Assembly (NCBI RefSeq): GCF_030463565.1
Contig: NC_134644.1
Location: 153,351,967 to 153,415,966, forward strand
Direction of reading: 5' to 3'
DNA: 64,000 nt
DNA from: Pelecanus crispus
Taxonomy: Eukaryota; Chordata; Aves; Pelecaniformes; Pelecanidae
Position 1 is the first letter of the stretch; each line of letters begins with the position of its first letter. The translations under genes and the position numbers were made by a program. Below the pieces are notes generated by a model. The model saw only the letters and a program-made list of their open reading frames with translations, was not told the DNA's origin and made no database searches. Positions 46,301 to 57,732 of the stretch are shown one piece after another.

Positions 46301-46795
46301 ATATTGCTAATCCATTACAGATCTGGGCTTTTACACTGAATCATAAAAGTACCTCAGAGGGTTGAATCGATTCTATTAAATGACATGCCATCAGATGTCT
46401 TTTGTGCCAACTATCTCTTCTCCACCACTCTCAGTTCCAGACCCCTGCCAATGACTCACTGATTTCCAAAGTAAGGGAGAGAAAAAGAATAAGAAGGGGA
46501 TAGTAAAATTGCTCCTTTAGATCTGATTACTAATGCAGACCTTGGATTTGTCTTATGGATGGTGTTTGGCTTCTAGCAAAGTTAGTGAGTACTACTGCTC
46601 TACATCGATGTGGGGGAAATCAGATTGACTGCACAGATCAATGGCTCAGGCACAAAAGCCTTCCGCATGCAGGCTAAACAAAGATCTGTTAAAACAAGCC
46701 ACATAATCCATGTTCAGAGAGCTGAAATTCTCAGAAACAAGCTAGTATTTAAACCAGATCCTCAGTGTGAATAAATCTTGGTATCTTCTGCTGGA
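43397..46795. other. Non-coding DNA
   Basis: No recognised exon or element. The frames at 43666-44203, 44904-45170 and 45545-46109 overlap frames in other registers and have no family motif. Part of 45545-46030 is moderately GC-rich. Confidence 0.5.
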
Positions 46796-47190
46796 ACTGA
46801 CAGAAAAGATCTAGTGGATTTCCTAGAAAAATGACAGTCTGGTATTCGGGAGCTGCCAGAGGATGAGGATGTTTCCTGTATTGATTGATGCTGTAAAATA
46901 CTCACCCACAACCAACTCAAGGGTACTCCTTCCAAGAACACAATGCTTGTGACTTTAGTGGAAATGAGAGATAAGGAGAAGATCCTTCAGGCAGCCTGGA
47001 AAGAGAGAAGCATTGAATTCCAAGGGCAAGTGATAACAATTTCTCCAGACTTCAGCCAAAAGATACAAGAAAGAAGGAATTGGTAGAACTTTAAAAAGCC
47101 TTTGTAGATTTTAAATCCAAGGCTGTCATCCCTTCTGAAACTGGGAGTTCGACATGAAAATAAAGATTACCTCCTCTAGGATGCAGAATG
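46796..47190 (+). pseudogene. L1-type ORF1 relic (LINE-1 RNA-binding protein)
   Basis: In one plus-strand frame with several stops the text reads ...VDFLEK, IRELPEDEDVS, then NTMLVTLVEMRDKEKILQAAWKERSIEFQGQVITISPDFSQKIQERRNW, a stop, NFKKPL, a stop, and LNPRLSSLLKLGVRHENKDYLL, a stop, DAE. The order and spacing match the RNA-recognition and C-terminal domains of L1 ORF1p: the R..GLPE-type strand, RDKEKILQAA, a short I/V-rich strand, PDFS...Q.RR, and a final KL-V-H-N-K-Y strand. ORF1p binds and chaperones L1 RNA. I recognise no L1 ORF2 downstream. L1 is rare and old in birds, so this is either an ancient fossil or part of a domesticated ORF1-derived gene that has since decayed. An unrelated protein with chance similarity is less likely given the length. 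Confidence 0.65.
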
Positions 47191-50100
47191 AGGGAAACAG
47201 TTTTTAACAGATATCACCCTCGTTGTTGCCCCGGGCCATTCAGATGGATTAATTCCTTGCGCTTTGCTGGCAGAGCCCAGGTAGCGAGTCCTGGCAACGT
47301 ACGCTCTGTGCAGAGGGACCCGTGGGAGTTACAAGCAGCCCACCGAGTCTACTCCATCACAGGGACTGAGACAGATGGTACAGCTGCCAAAGCTGGCGGG
47401 GCCGAGCATCTGGTAAATGTGTTGATTTAAAGCAGCTCTCAAGCAGTGTCTGCTGCTGTGGCTGAGACGAGCACAGTTCAGAGCTGCTTCCCCAGCCGGA
47501 GCCCATGGGGGAGCTGGGGTGGTATCACCACAGCCTCTTCTTGGAAGCAAGTACCAAATGTTTTGGAAGATGAAGAAAAGCGACCTCCCTTCCGGGCAAG
47601 CTGTCAGGGATTGCTGGTATTGGGGAGTCAGTGCCGTGGAAGGTTACTGCTACCACTATTTCACAATGATATTTAGATTCCTCTAGGAAGGCTCTGGTCA
47701 GGCTTTTATTTTATTTCTTGGCTTTGTCAGTATCTTCTGTCTCTCCCTCTCTCTTTTGAATAAACAATGTCTGCTTTAAATATAACTATAGTTCAGCTTC
47801 TGACTATTCATAGCCAGAGAGGAGTAATGATTTCCCTGGGGTACAAAGAGCACAGAGGGAGAGTTTACCAGCACAAAGCTGAGACTACAGCTTTTGTGGC
47901 TGCACCCCAGCTAGTTTTAGACTGGCAGTGTGGAGGGCTGGGCATGTTGTTCTCTGCTTTTATTTGGAGTCTGAGACAGTTTTTGTCTCCATTTGCCTAT
48001 GCCTGTGTTGGTACTAAGTGATAGCACACTGCTTAAGGGCCACATAAATACAACTTTCATGATACCAAGTCATCAGAAGATGACTGGTGGGGGGGGACCG
48101 AGGAAAAGATTACAGACTTGCAAAAACTACTAGTTTTTCAGTCTGCATGGACAGCCCCAGAAAAGGCCATGAGCCTGCTATTAAATACTGCTGTCGTGCC
48201 CAAGAAAGAGAGCACCCATGAGTTACAAGGCCAGACTAGCCAAAATACCAAAGCCATTCCCACAAATGGAATGGGAGGTGGCCCCTCAAATCCATAGATA
48301 CTTTTGAAAAGTACATGGCACCACTATGGAGAAGTAATTATTTATAAGAAGAATTAATTTCAGTAGAAAACAAATACTTCTTTTGTGTGTCAAGCCCACA
48401 ATGCTAGAAAATTATTGTTGACAATGCCGTCAGGAAAACTATCCCAGTATGCCTCAAGTGAAAGGCTAAGTAAGACAGCGTGCTTGGTGGTCAGATACTG
48501 AGGTTCCTGGAGAATCAATTTCTGTAAACTGTAAACCTTGTCAGTTTTTACAGCTGAAAGCTGCTTCTTCACCAAGAAATGCCTGCAAAGTGGCCACCCT
48601 GCCAACAGCAGTGAGATCACTCTGCTTCTGCCAGCCCTTTCTTGGACAAAAGCTTTGCAAATGAGGCCAGAGTTTGCCTATGTCTTTTAGTCATACAGTC
48701 TCCTCCACCCTAGAGGTCCCTTTGTTTCTGTGACTTTTGGTTTACCTAATGAATTAATGCTTGATATAGTAGGGCTTGGTTTACACCTTAAGAACTGAGG
48801 AAATTTTTGTACGTTGATAAAATTTGACATGTTTTATCTGTGCCCTGCCATCAGAGTACTAATGGGAATCCAAATGTTTTTAGAACTTTTTAACTGCCAC
48901 ACAAACGTCAGGAGAGATACCTTATCTTTAAATCAGAAAATAGCTTCTTTCCTGCTATCTTATCAAGCAGCACCACATAGTCCTACAAAATGAATCCCAG
49001 CCGAACTACTAATGGGGAGATGTTTACATACTAGGCGGGAAGCTATGAGACCTGATTTGGGTAATCATAGGAAATGAGGGAAGTGTGGTGGAGAAGGAAT
49101 TCCAGACCTGATCTGAAGAGGAAAGAAATTTGGATATGAAGGCTCCTCTTAAAAGCACCAGGAGCATGGATAACAAGGCTTGATGAATATGGGTGGAAGA
49201 GATCTAGTGACCAGTGACAAAGTGATTATTTCACTGGTACACAGAAGATCATAAGAAATATATTAATATTCATTTTATTTGTCAGTTTACCATTTCCCCA
49301 TCATTTATGTTAAACAAAATATTTAACAGTTTATTTAAGTGCAGACAAAGAAAAGCTAAGGATTTGTGAACTAAAGGAAACATACATGGTCTGTATATAT
49401 TTATATGCAATACAGTACTTTTACCCTGAGACAGACCAATGGGAAAAGTGAACAGTTTTTGTTTAAAAAGAAAAGAAAGTAGAAAGTTTTGCAGATATTT
49501 ATGCTTCTAACAATCCAAGAATATTGGCATATAGAATGCAATTTTATATGAATTTATAATTTTCTGGTTACTGTTTAAAAGGTGTAGTTTCTTACTTCGA
49601 GAAAGAAATAACAGTATTAATAATAGCCAAAAGCATGTCTCTGATCCTCAGCCCTTGGTGTTTTAGTGATCCCATAGAGGAATAAAGGCACTGTTCTGCC
49701 CCATAAAGCACACTGGCTGCACTAGGCTGATGGGACTTTACCCCTCTCAACTCCTTTTGCCCCTGTGTTTTTCTCACTTCAGCTGTCAGGTGCTCATCCT
49801 CTCTCTTATCCTCCATGTCTCACTTTGGTCCTGACATGGTGGATTCCCACCTCCATCCACCCTGTGAATGCCAGCCGTTGCTGCCTCCCTTTACCTTTTG
49901 CCAGAAGTGTCTTCCTTCTTTCTCCTACGCTGCCCCCAGACTTAGGAGATGTCTGAGAGAATGGTCTCCTTCACCTCCATCCTTAAAACCCCTTTGTCTT
50001 GGTGTCTGCAGGACAATCTAACACTGTTGAGGTGGCTGGTATGTAGATAACTTTGTCCATCACCTGCAATAATTGTCATCTTCTTTCAAGCCTGTTTATA

Positions 50101-50493
50101 TCCTTCTGACTTAGTAGGGCTTGTGGGCTTCACTCATTAATTCTTTTGCATTCATGCAGCTCCTGGGACAAGCCTCTGACCAGAGCTGGGAGGCACTACC
50201 TCAGTAGTCTATGTATTGCAGAAGTATGTGGTCTTTTTGTGTAAGAAAGCCCACTCCTGGTGTGAAAGTTTAAATATAGAAAAGACAGAGCATTTTATCC
50301 TTGCCTTACAGAATATCCACTTGGATTTAGGAGACAGCTCAGAGAGCCTTGTTCACTCGCTGAGTTCAGCATGGCTGTAATGTGCTTAGTTACAGTCCTG
50401 CTCTTGAAAAATTGATTCCACTTTCAGAAATATTACTGATTCTAGGGGCATTCACCACTGTAAATATAAGGCATATTGCAAAAACCTGGGAAC
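47191..50493. other. Non-coding DNA
   Basis: No recognised gene. Bases 47210-47360 contain several CpG dinucleotides (CTCGTTG, CCCGGG, GCGAG, ACGTACGC, CCGTGG) just after the L1 relic, but the open frames there (47188-47430) have no motif. A G run occurs at 48090-48098. Confidence 0.5.
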
Positions 50494-50546
50494 CTCGATG
50501 ATCTTAAGCGTCCTTTCCAACCTAAATATTTCTATGATTCTGTGAA
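50494..50546 (+). mobile_element. CR1 3' terminal scrap
   Basis: About 50 bases resemble the very end of a CR1: CCTCGATGATCTTAAGCGTC, then CTTTCCAACCTAAAT and TTCTATGATTCTGTGA. No coding part is present, so it is a severely truncated insertion. Confidence 0.75.
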
Positions 50547-52329
50547 ATCATGAAAACTGTGGTCAGCTTTATTAATGTGCTCATCAGGTGTTCTAGTTCA
50601 CATGAAGGGAAGGAGCACAAGCCCCAGGTATCTGTAGGCTCATTTCATCCAGATTGCTCTAGTCCAGGAATATCTCAGAAGAAGGAATTTTCTTACAAAT
50701 TTTTGTATACTTGTTACAAACCTGTTGGAAACAATATTAAAAAAAAAGCCTTTCTCAGCAGCTCAGCCTTTTCTGATTTGTTTTTAAGTACAACTGGCAT
50801 TCCCATAATGCTCTTCCTCCTTCTCCTGAGTTGATTGTAGCCAGCACTGAAGATGCATCCAGAACTTCACACCTGAGAGGGACTCAGCCACATAGCCATC
50901 AAGGCACCATGTGCCCTAAGACCCGTTCATCCAGGGCCGTAAAATGAAAGAAAACAACCCTGTGTGTCCCTTTATAAGCAAGACTTTGTAGGAATCTACA
51001 CGGCAGTCAGCAGGTGTGCACCAGCACTTTTGGGTCTAGCTGAGCTAGCACCAGGCTTGAGCAGCTGAGGGGAGAGTGCCTCTTTCCTGTGCACAGCTGT
51101 GTTGAAGTCCACGCTGCCGTTTCTTCCCACATTGCTAGCTAAAGGACGCTGGCTGAGAGGTATGTGCTGCATACTGTGAAACGATTTTTAAAATCCCATC
51201 CATTTTTCTACCCCAACTACAGGAAGCATAGAGTAGAACAAGAATGAGGGGAAAAGGAAGAAATTCCTCTCTTTAACTTTAAACGGTCTTTTTAAAGACC
51301 ATTTTTAGTGTGTATGATAAGTTTGGATTAAATATTAGGGAGGTTTATTAGCCTGAGTTTTGTTACTGTGTTGCTGTCCATTGCTGGATCAGGTGTGGGG
51401 GCATCCCGTGACCATCGAACCATGCGTCAGGCTGGTTATTGCTATGGGAGGGGAATGTGGCAGGTCCAAGTGGTAGCGACAGAATCCAGGAGCTTCTCAA
51501 ACCATGGTACCTGCTGCCATGACCACACAGCACTTTGTTCTGATCTTGCATTTTATGTTAAAAATTCCGACCAATATGTACATATGCAGTGAGAACACGA
51601 CAGAAAGCAATTAACAGCAACTGAGTTGGACTTACAAGCCACTCTTCCTCGCGATATAGCCTAGTTAAACATGTCCCTAAATATAATTTGCTACTAAAGA
51701 GAAGATAGGAGAAAAATACATGACGCATGTTAATCATATCACTTAGTGCACTCCTTAAAGATTCTTATAATCAGTGGTGAAGAGGGCAGTATAAGGACAC
51801 AAAAAGAATAGAGTAATATAGAATAGAAAATAAAAGTGACTCGTGAAGTGAAAAAATCCAACCGGTGGCCATAAAATGAAATATGGCAATTTCTATATCG
51901 TGGTGAACCATAAAATGAAGAGATCTAAAACCTCAGAGAAAGAAATCTTCTGTTTTCTTTAACTTAGAAGACCAGTTTTTAAAAGGTTCTGTTAATCTTC
52001 TTGTGGACGCTAGATGGGGATCTTGAGTCAGCCATGCAAGAGACTCCTTTATCCTGCTTTTTCTTTATTTTAATCTGTTTTATCACGGACAGAGTACATG
52101 CAATGCAAGTTTACTCTTCAGGCATTTATATTTTTACTAAGGTTTTTTTGGGGGGAAGGGTAATCTACAGTAAATAAATATTTACTTTTAAACATACAAG
52201 TTTAATTAAGGTTACATTGCATCTTTCAAAAGAGAAGGGAATGCATCTGGAACTGTAGAGCACATGCTCTTCTTCATCCTAATTATTTGTTTAATTCCAA
52301 TGGCACTTTGCAATTGTTTTCTCACTTTT
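50547..52329. other. Non-coding DNA
   Basis: Nothing recognised. A 7-bp stem inverted repeat GGTCTTT/AAAGACC occurs at 51285-51300. Confidence 0.5.
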
Positions 52330-52580
52330 CAGTGCGGGATGCGGTTTACAGTGACAATTGTCTTACCGCTGTGTAGCGCAGATTATGACAAGGGGAAAGA
52401 CGGCAGAGTCGCTCACTTGCGGCAGTACTAATGACCCAAGCATTGTTATTTCCATAAATGAGATCTTTGTGTGCTAACTAAACCTGAGCAATATAACTGT
52501 GAAAGCCGCTTTCCTTCAATCTTCCCCAAATCTCCATATGATTTTGTTGTACACACGATAATAAATTAATCTCTCTTGTT
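52330..52580. promoter_or_regulatory. Candidate conserved non-coding element with retained CpGs
   Basis: In an AT-rich, CpG-poor setting this stretch keeps about nine CpG dinucleotides in 220 bases (GTGCGGGATGCGG, ACCGCTG, AGCGCAG, GACGGC, GTCGCTC, TGCGGC, GCCGCT, CACGAT). It has no ORF and no repeat signature. Retained CpGs outside a gene can mark selective constraint or an unmethylated regulatory element. The call is compositional only. Confidence 0.25.
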
Positions 52581-53059
52581 AACATGTTGTTGTTTGTTTA
52601 ATAAGTACCTCTTTCGTTCATGTGATGTCAAGCTCAGCCATAAAATGTGAATCATATTTTCAGCCATTGTCTTTCTTGATGGATTCTTTCTTCTCCCTTC
52701 AGTAAACTGGGCTTTTGCAAACTGCTTTGCAGAGTAGCCCATAAGGCACTGACCTCAAGCCTTTGGACACTGCTACGGGCTGGCCTTAACTAAAATGAGC
52801 TTGGCTGTCTCAGCTCATTGTGTAGGGACATCCACATCACGTAACATGCAGTTTGGGATTATTGCCAGTCTCTGCCCAGAAGATACCCAGAAACGAATTA
52901 ATGAAAGGACTGAATGACTTCGTGCTGCATCTCTAGAGACAGGGTATATCCAAGGTGAGATGGGATCATTCCTTGGGCAGCAGAAAGGAGAGACAGTAAA
53001 AAAAAAAACAACCCTGCAGTGGGCCTGTTGTTCTCAGTGTCTCATGCCATTAATGTTGG
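52581..53059. other. Non-coding DNA
   Basis: No recognised gene or repeat. A short A run occurs at 52999-53009. Confidence 0.45.
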
Positions 53060-53880
53060 AACACTCTGTACTGAAAAAGGCTGGTGGAGGAATAATTTGT
53101 GCTGCAGAGAAAAAAGCCAGACACCGAATCAGTTCTTTTAAAAGGATCAATTTTTAGAATGTATTATAAATAAACAATCATTTCTCGATATGGGGAATGA
53201 TTTTATTTGATGGCACACAGTGCTGCTTCTGCAGAGCAGATTGCTCTGTCAGAGCAAAGGGAAAAAATAATATATTAAAGACATGAGATGCATGAAAAAT
53301 GTCATTAAATAAGTCTTTACTAGCCTTGAAATGGGGATGGTTTGCATAATTGATTAATCATATGGGGACATTTTTGGTCACAGAAATTATCATTAGTAGA
53401 GCTCCAAAGTTAAATAATCTTTATACTACTAAAAAATGCCATTTTCCCCTCAGATCTTTCCAAGATCTCTTTTTTCTTTTAGTCGCTCTGACTTTTACAG
53501 GCCTTAATAATTGAATGATATTTAACTAGAAGTGTGGGTGATGAAGCCATTGCGAGCCAATTTATCCCCATGGCGCTCTGCAAAAGCAGCAGCACGCTCA
53601 GGCCCAATCCTGCGAGCTCGGCTGTGGTGCTCCACCTGCCTGCACCAGCAGTTTGGATCTGGGCTTTTTCTCTCCAAACTCCATGCAATGTGAACTCTCT
53701 GAATTTCCTTCTTGTAAAAGAAAAATATAAACATGCCAAGCAGCATCTTTGTGCACCCTTTTTCATTCCGGTGTTAAAAGGCAACTCTCCTGATTGTTCC
53801 GAAAATTATTCTGACAGATAATTTCACCTCCTTGTGAAACTGTGGGCGTGACAACACGTACACACACTTTGTGAGACAGT
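53060..53880. promoter_or_regulatory. Candidate developmental-type enhancer cluster
   Basis: Two parts are of note. Near 53335-53370 the run GGTTTGCATAATTGATTAATC puts a POU octamer-like TTTGCATAA, TAATTGATTAAT homeodomain/PBX-type sites and an E-box CATATG within about 30 bases. Near 53530-53870 the sequence is more GC-rich and keeps CpGs (TTGCGAGCC, TGGCGCTC, GCACGCTC, TGCGAGCTCGGC, TTCCGGTG, GGGCGTGAC, CACGTAC) with no credible ORF; the 95-codon plus frame and 101-codon minus frame cover each other. This texture resembles conserved vertebrate enhancers, but without alignment it remains a guess. Confidence 0.25.
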
Positions 53881-56111
53881 TTGCGGTCCTTTACGATGAA
53901 TGTCACTGCAACTAATTCAGAGATAAAATAATAAGTATTTTTTTATTGCCAAGAGTTTAATTAAGGGAAACAGCTTTAGATACACAGTTCTTAGAAGGAT
54001 TTTCTTTAGCCTGCTTTCTTTAAGGCTGTTTTATATTGAATAAAACAGGGATTGCCTGGAACAGGAATGGGTTAACCAAGGCTTGCCATACCTGATTTCA
54101 TTCATGAAATAAATGGAGTATGGGTCCTAGGCTGTTCCTGCACAATGAAGTGGCCATCTTCTCTACTCATTTACTGTAAATCCTTCAGGAGGTACAAACA
54201 GTTGAGAATCACATCCATGACAAAAGGAAGAATGCAGATGTTTGACAGCGTACGAAAGACTTTCCTATTAGGTATTTTACTATGGCCAGTTTAATTTGGT
54301 TTATTTAACTGGGAAATGATCCCTAAATTGAGACATATAGTACCTTCTTATCACAAATGTCCTTCTCAGGAGATCTCTAATCAAGTGTTGCAATACACTG
54401 CAGACAGGAAAATGTGGTCAAAAGCTCATTTATTACTCCAATTTTTTTAATGTGAAAATAGGGAAGTATTCATACACCTTAACAATATATTGTAATAGCT
54501 TCCAAACATGAGCATAAAATTGTGGTAAAATTAATCCCAGTCTGTAAAACTTTCTGATTTGTGTTTGTGTATTTAGATACAGAACTTAATATATATGTAA
54601 ACACACTATTCACACTAGCTTATACATGTACTGAACATAGTTACACAGAATTGAATATTGATGCATATGGGAAATACATTGTGTAAATGTTTAAAGGACA
54701 ATGCAACAAACTTTAAGAGAGAATTTCAATGCATTTAGATATTAATTGTTGTACAAAGTCAAGATTTCCTTCATGAGTAATAGTGGTCATATTTCTAACT
54801 GTACTGCAATGTGAGGAACTGTTTTCTAAATCTGTAGTTACATTTAGCCAAATTCAAAGCTGAGTCTGAGGGTTTTGAAGAAAACCAGTTTTTCAGTTTC
54901 TTACCAGTTGTTTTTAGTAGAGTGGAACCAGAGCAATGCAGAGATTTATGTCTTTTAAGATTCAAAATTTATATATGCCTTTGGCTGTAATGAACAGAAA
55001 TGGTGATTAGTGAATACCATAACTAGTACTTAAAAAGCCCTTACCATTCTCCTCCAAGTTTGCTTCTATTCTATCTACATTTTATTAGTTAAATTTGTCA
55101 ATCTGATATATGTTTTTTAATTTATTGAGATTTATTTCATTATCTTTAAGGTATGTAAAGCAAGTGTACTTTAATCCTGCATGTGTTTTAAAAGATGTCT
55201 TACATAAGCAGGGATTTGCAACTAAGGCAAAAATTTTTTGGTGTGTTTTTTTATCAGGCTTTAATGATGGTTGTATTGAAGTTCATCTCTTTCTGCCTCT
55301 GTTTTGGTACTCTGTTTTTCTGTGTCAGCCTGCATTGGCTGTGGACTATTACCAAATATTTGTATGAACAAGAACATGTTACAATGTTGCAATATGCTCA
55401 ACCAGTGTGACATATATTTATTTTGCATTTTGCATCTGAGGTTTTGTGGTAATTTAGTCTCTAGACCCACAGCTGAGGTTTACTAACATTACCATGACTG
55501 CATTAGAGGTGCAGAGACACCCCTCCCTTCTGAATCAACCTGCCTGTATGTTTTAATAACAATCGTACCAGCTCATTGAATGCTGTGATTATTCTTTTTT
55601 CCAAAGAAATTGTTCAACAGATACATCCTTTCTTCCACTTCATCTTTTCCTTGTGTGCTCCAGTTCAAGAAAACTTCCCACCTTCTGTATTTAGGCAAGT
55701 TCTGAAAATACTTTAATTTTGACAGTCTCAAGCATTTTTCTGAACTTGCTGTGAATATTCCCAGGAATTGAATAATTATTTAATATTTACATTATGAATG
55801 CATGACAACATGCATACTATCATGACATTTAAAAGAATGAAATATTTACAAACACGGTAGTCTTTTTTGTCCAGCCCTGGAAGAAACCAGAGTTCAACTG
55901 GTGTTAGGGGGAATACTTTCTCTTAAAAATATGAGGTTATCATGATCTCAACCCATGCAGAGTACTAAAAATCCATTGGATACCTATGACTTTCCATCAC
56001 AAAAAACCAGGTTGCCTTCAGACTAGTGACCTTAATAAGATGGGATCTGTATTCTGTTATCACTCCCTAAACTACTTAGTCATGCATGGCACTTTATCAT
56101 CTTTCATATCC

Positions 56112-56131
56112 CAGTGTGTTATAACACACTG
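56112..56131. repeat. Perfect 20-bp palindrome
   Basis: CAGTGTGTTATAACACACTG is its own reverse complement with no spacer. The flanking bases (C on both sides) do not extend it. It could form a small cruciform or be a dyad protein-binding site. Nothing around it suggests function. Confidence 0.9.
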
Positions 56132-56247
56132 CTAGATCATATAGTACAGGGTACTGCAGCCCAACATGTTATTCCTGTATTTATTATGCTTTATATTTAC
56201 TGTGCCTTTATGAAAAGGATGTCTAGCCTACTCGTCTTGCTGCAAAC

Positions 56248-56275
56248 AATAATAAAAATAAAAATAAAATAAAAT
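56248..56275 (+). repeat. (AAAAT)n-like simple repeat
   Basis: AATAATAAAAATAAAAATAA-type sequence, short and imperfect. Confidence 0.7.
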
Positions 56276-57651
56276 GGACTTTTCCTGAGACAGTACAACC
56301 CCCAAGAGAATGAAATTTCTCTCCTAGACATGTGGAGCTCCATATAGCCAGGCAGGACTGACTGCCATCTACCTCATCATGCACATTCTCCTAATGTGTA
56401 TTAAATGTACATTGATTCAGTCAGCTGCTAATTCAGGAGCCTGAGTGATTTGTCCAGGGAGGGAATGGAATATCGCTACCTGGAAAGACTGGTGTTGTCC
56501 ACAACCTACTAGGTTAACCTATTCATAGAAAGCCCACGTTATTTCTGGCACAGTTCTGTTCAATACAGATACTTTTCATGGAAAATCTGTTTCCAGTATT
56601 GTGCACATGCCACTATCCCCTCTCTTGTCATAGTTGAATGCTGACATAAATCTTTTTCTAATAAAATGAACTATTCAAATTATTTCTTTACTGAATGATG
56701 TCTGAAACAGATGTATTTTAATCTGCTGGGCATAGAAAATGAAATTTACATGTCAGTGAGGTCTTTCTGGTTAATAAATGTTTTAAAAGAGAGAAAGCAG
56801 GAAGCTAAATATATGTAAAACTGCACTGCTTTGCATAGGGTGTTTTTAGCAGAAAATACAATATTCTAATACTAAATTGTATCTTATTTATGAGACAAAA
56901 AGTACACATATTTTGTGATAACAAATATCATCCCTGCAGGGGTATCACACAAAATGCTGGAAAGACCTCTGATTTCACCAGCAATACTTTCCTTGTGCTA
57001 CTCCCAGTATTTTTTTTTTTTTTCTATGTGGGAACAGTGTCTGCACAAAACATTTTGTTTATTATCTCTGTGTGTGTGTAATTTTGAACTCATTATGTTT
57101 TCCTATTATTTTAGCTGTTTACATAACACCAATTTTAGTACATTACTGCAGCTTTCCCTTACTCTGAGAGAGCCAGATCCAAAGCCCACTGAAATCAGTG
57201 GAGGGTCCCCGTTAGCTGAAGTTGACTTGCCATTAGGGATGGAGGTTAAGACAAAGAAGAGCTGGCTTCAGTGTCCCCTGGAGATTCAGCAGGGTTTCCA
57301 AATAATCACGAGCACTTCTAAAAATAGCTGGATATATTGTCAAAATTTTAAGTTCCTCATCACAATAGTGTTACTCATTTTGTAGCATTTTTGCTGGGCA
57401 GGAAAAGAGCATACCTAGTAACAATGAAGCTTTAAACCTGATTTACTTTACTGTCTGAACTGTTTCCAAATTTGATAATGGTGCAACAGCAGAGTTAGCC
57501 TAAAGTGTTTGTATGGAAAGCCCACAGATAGCCCACTTAAAGGAAGGCTGCCTGTATGGGCTCTGCCACATGCTGATACCCTCAACCATGTCCTCCTCCC
57601 AGCCCCTCCTCCCTCTTTCTTCTCCCTCCTTGGTCCTTGCTGCTCTCCTCC

Positions 57652-57732
57652 CAATAATAAAGAATAATAAAAATATTAAATAATATAATTAAATAATAAT
57701 AATAATAATAGAGTTAAATAATAATATGAAAT
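57652..57732 (+). repeat. (AAT)n-rich low-complexity tract
   Basis: About 80 bases of interrupted AAT/AATA repeats, including five consecutive AAT units near 57694-57710. The sequence is degenerate overall. Confidence 0.8.

Noticed and set aside
51285-51300. Inverted repeat GGTCTTT/AAAGACC as a terminator or regulatory hairpin
   Set aside because: It is short, there is no gene next to it, and such stems are common by chance.
56915-57385. 156-codon plus-strand frame
   Set aside because: It includes a T15 run giving poly-Phe; no domain is visible.
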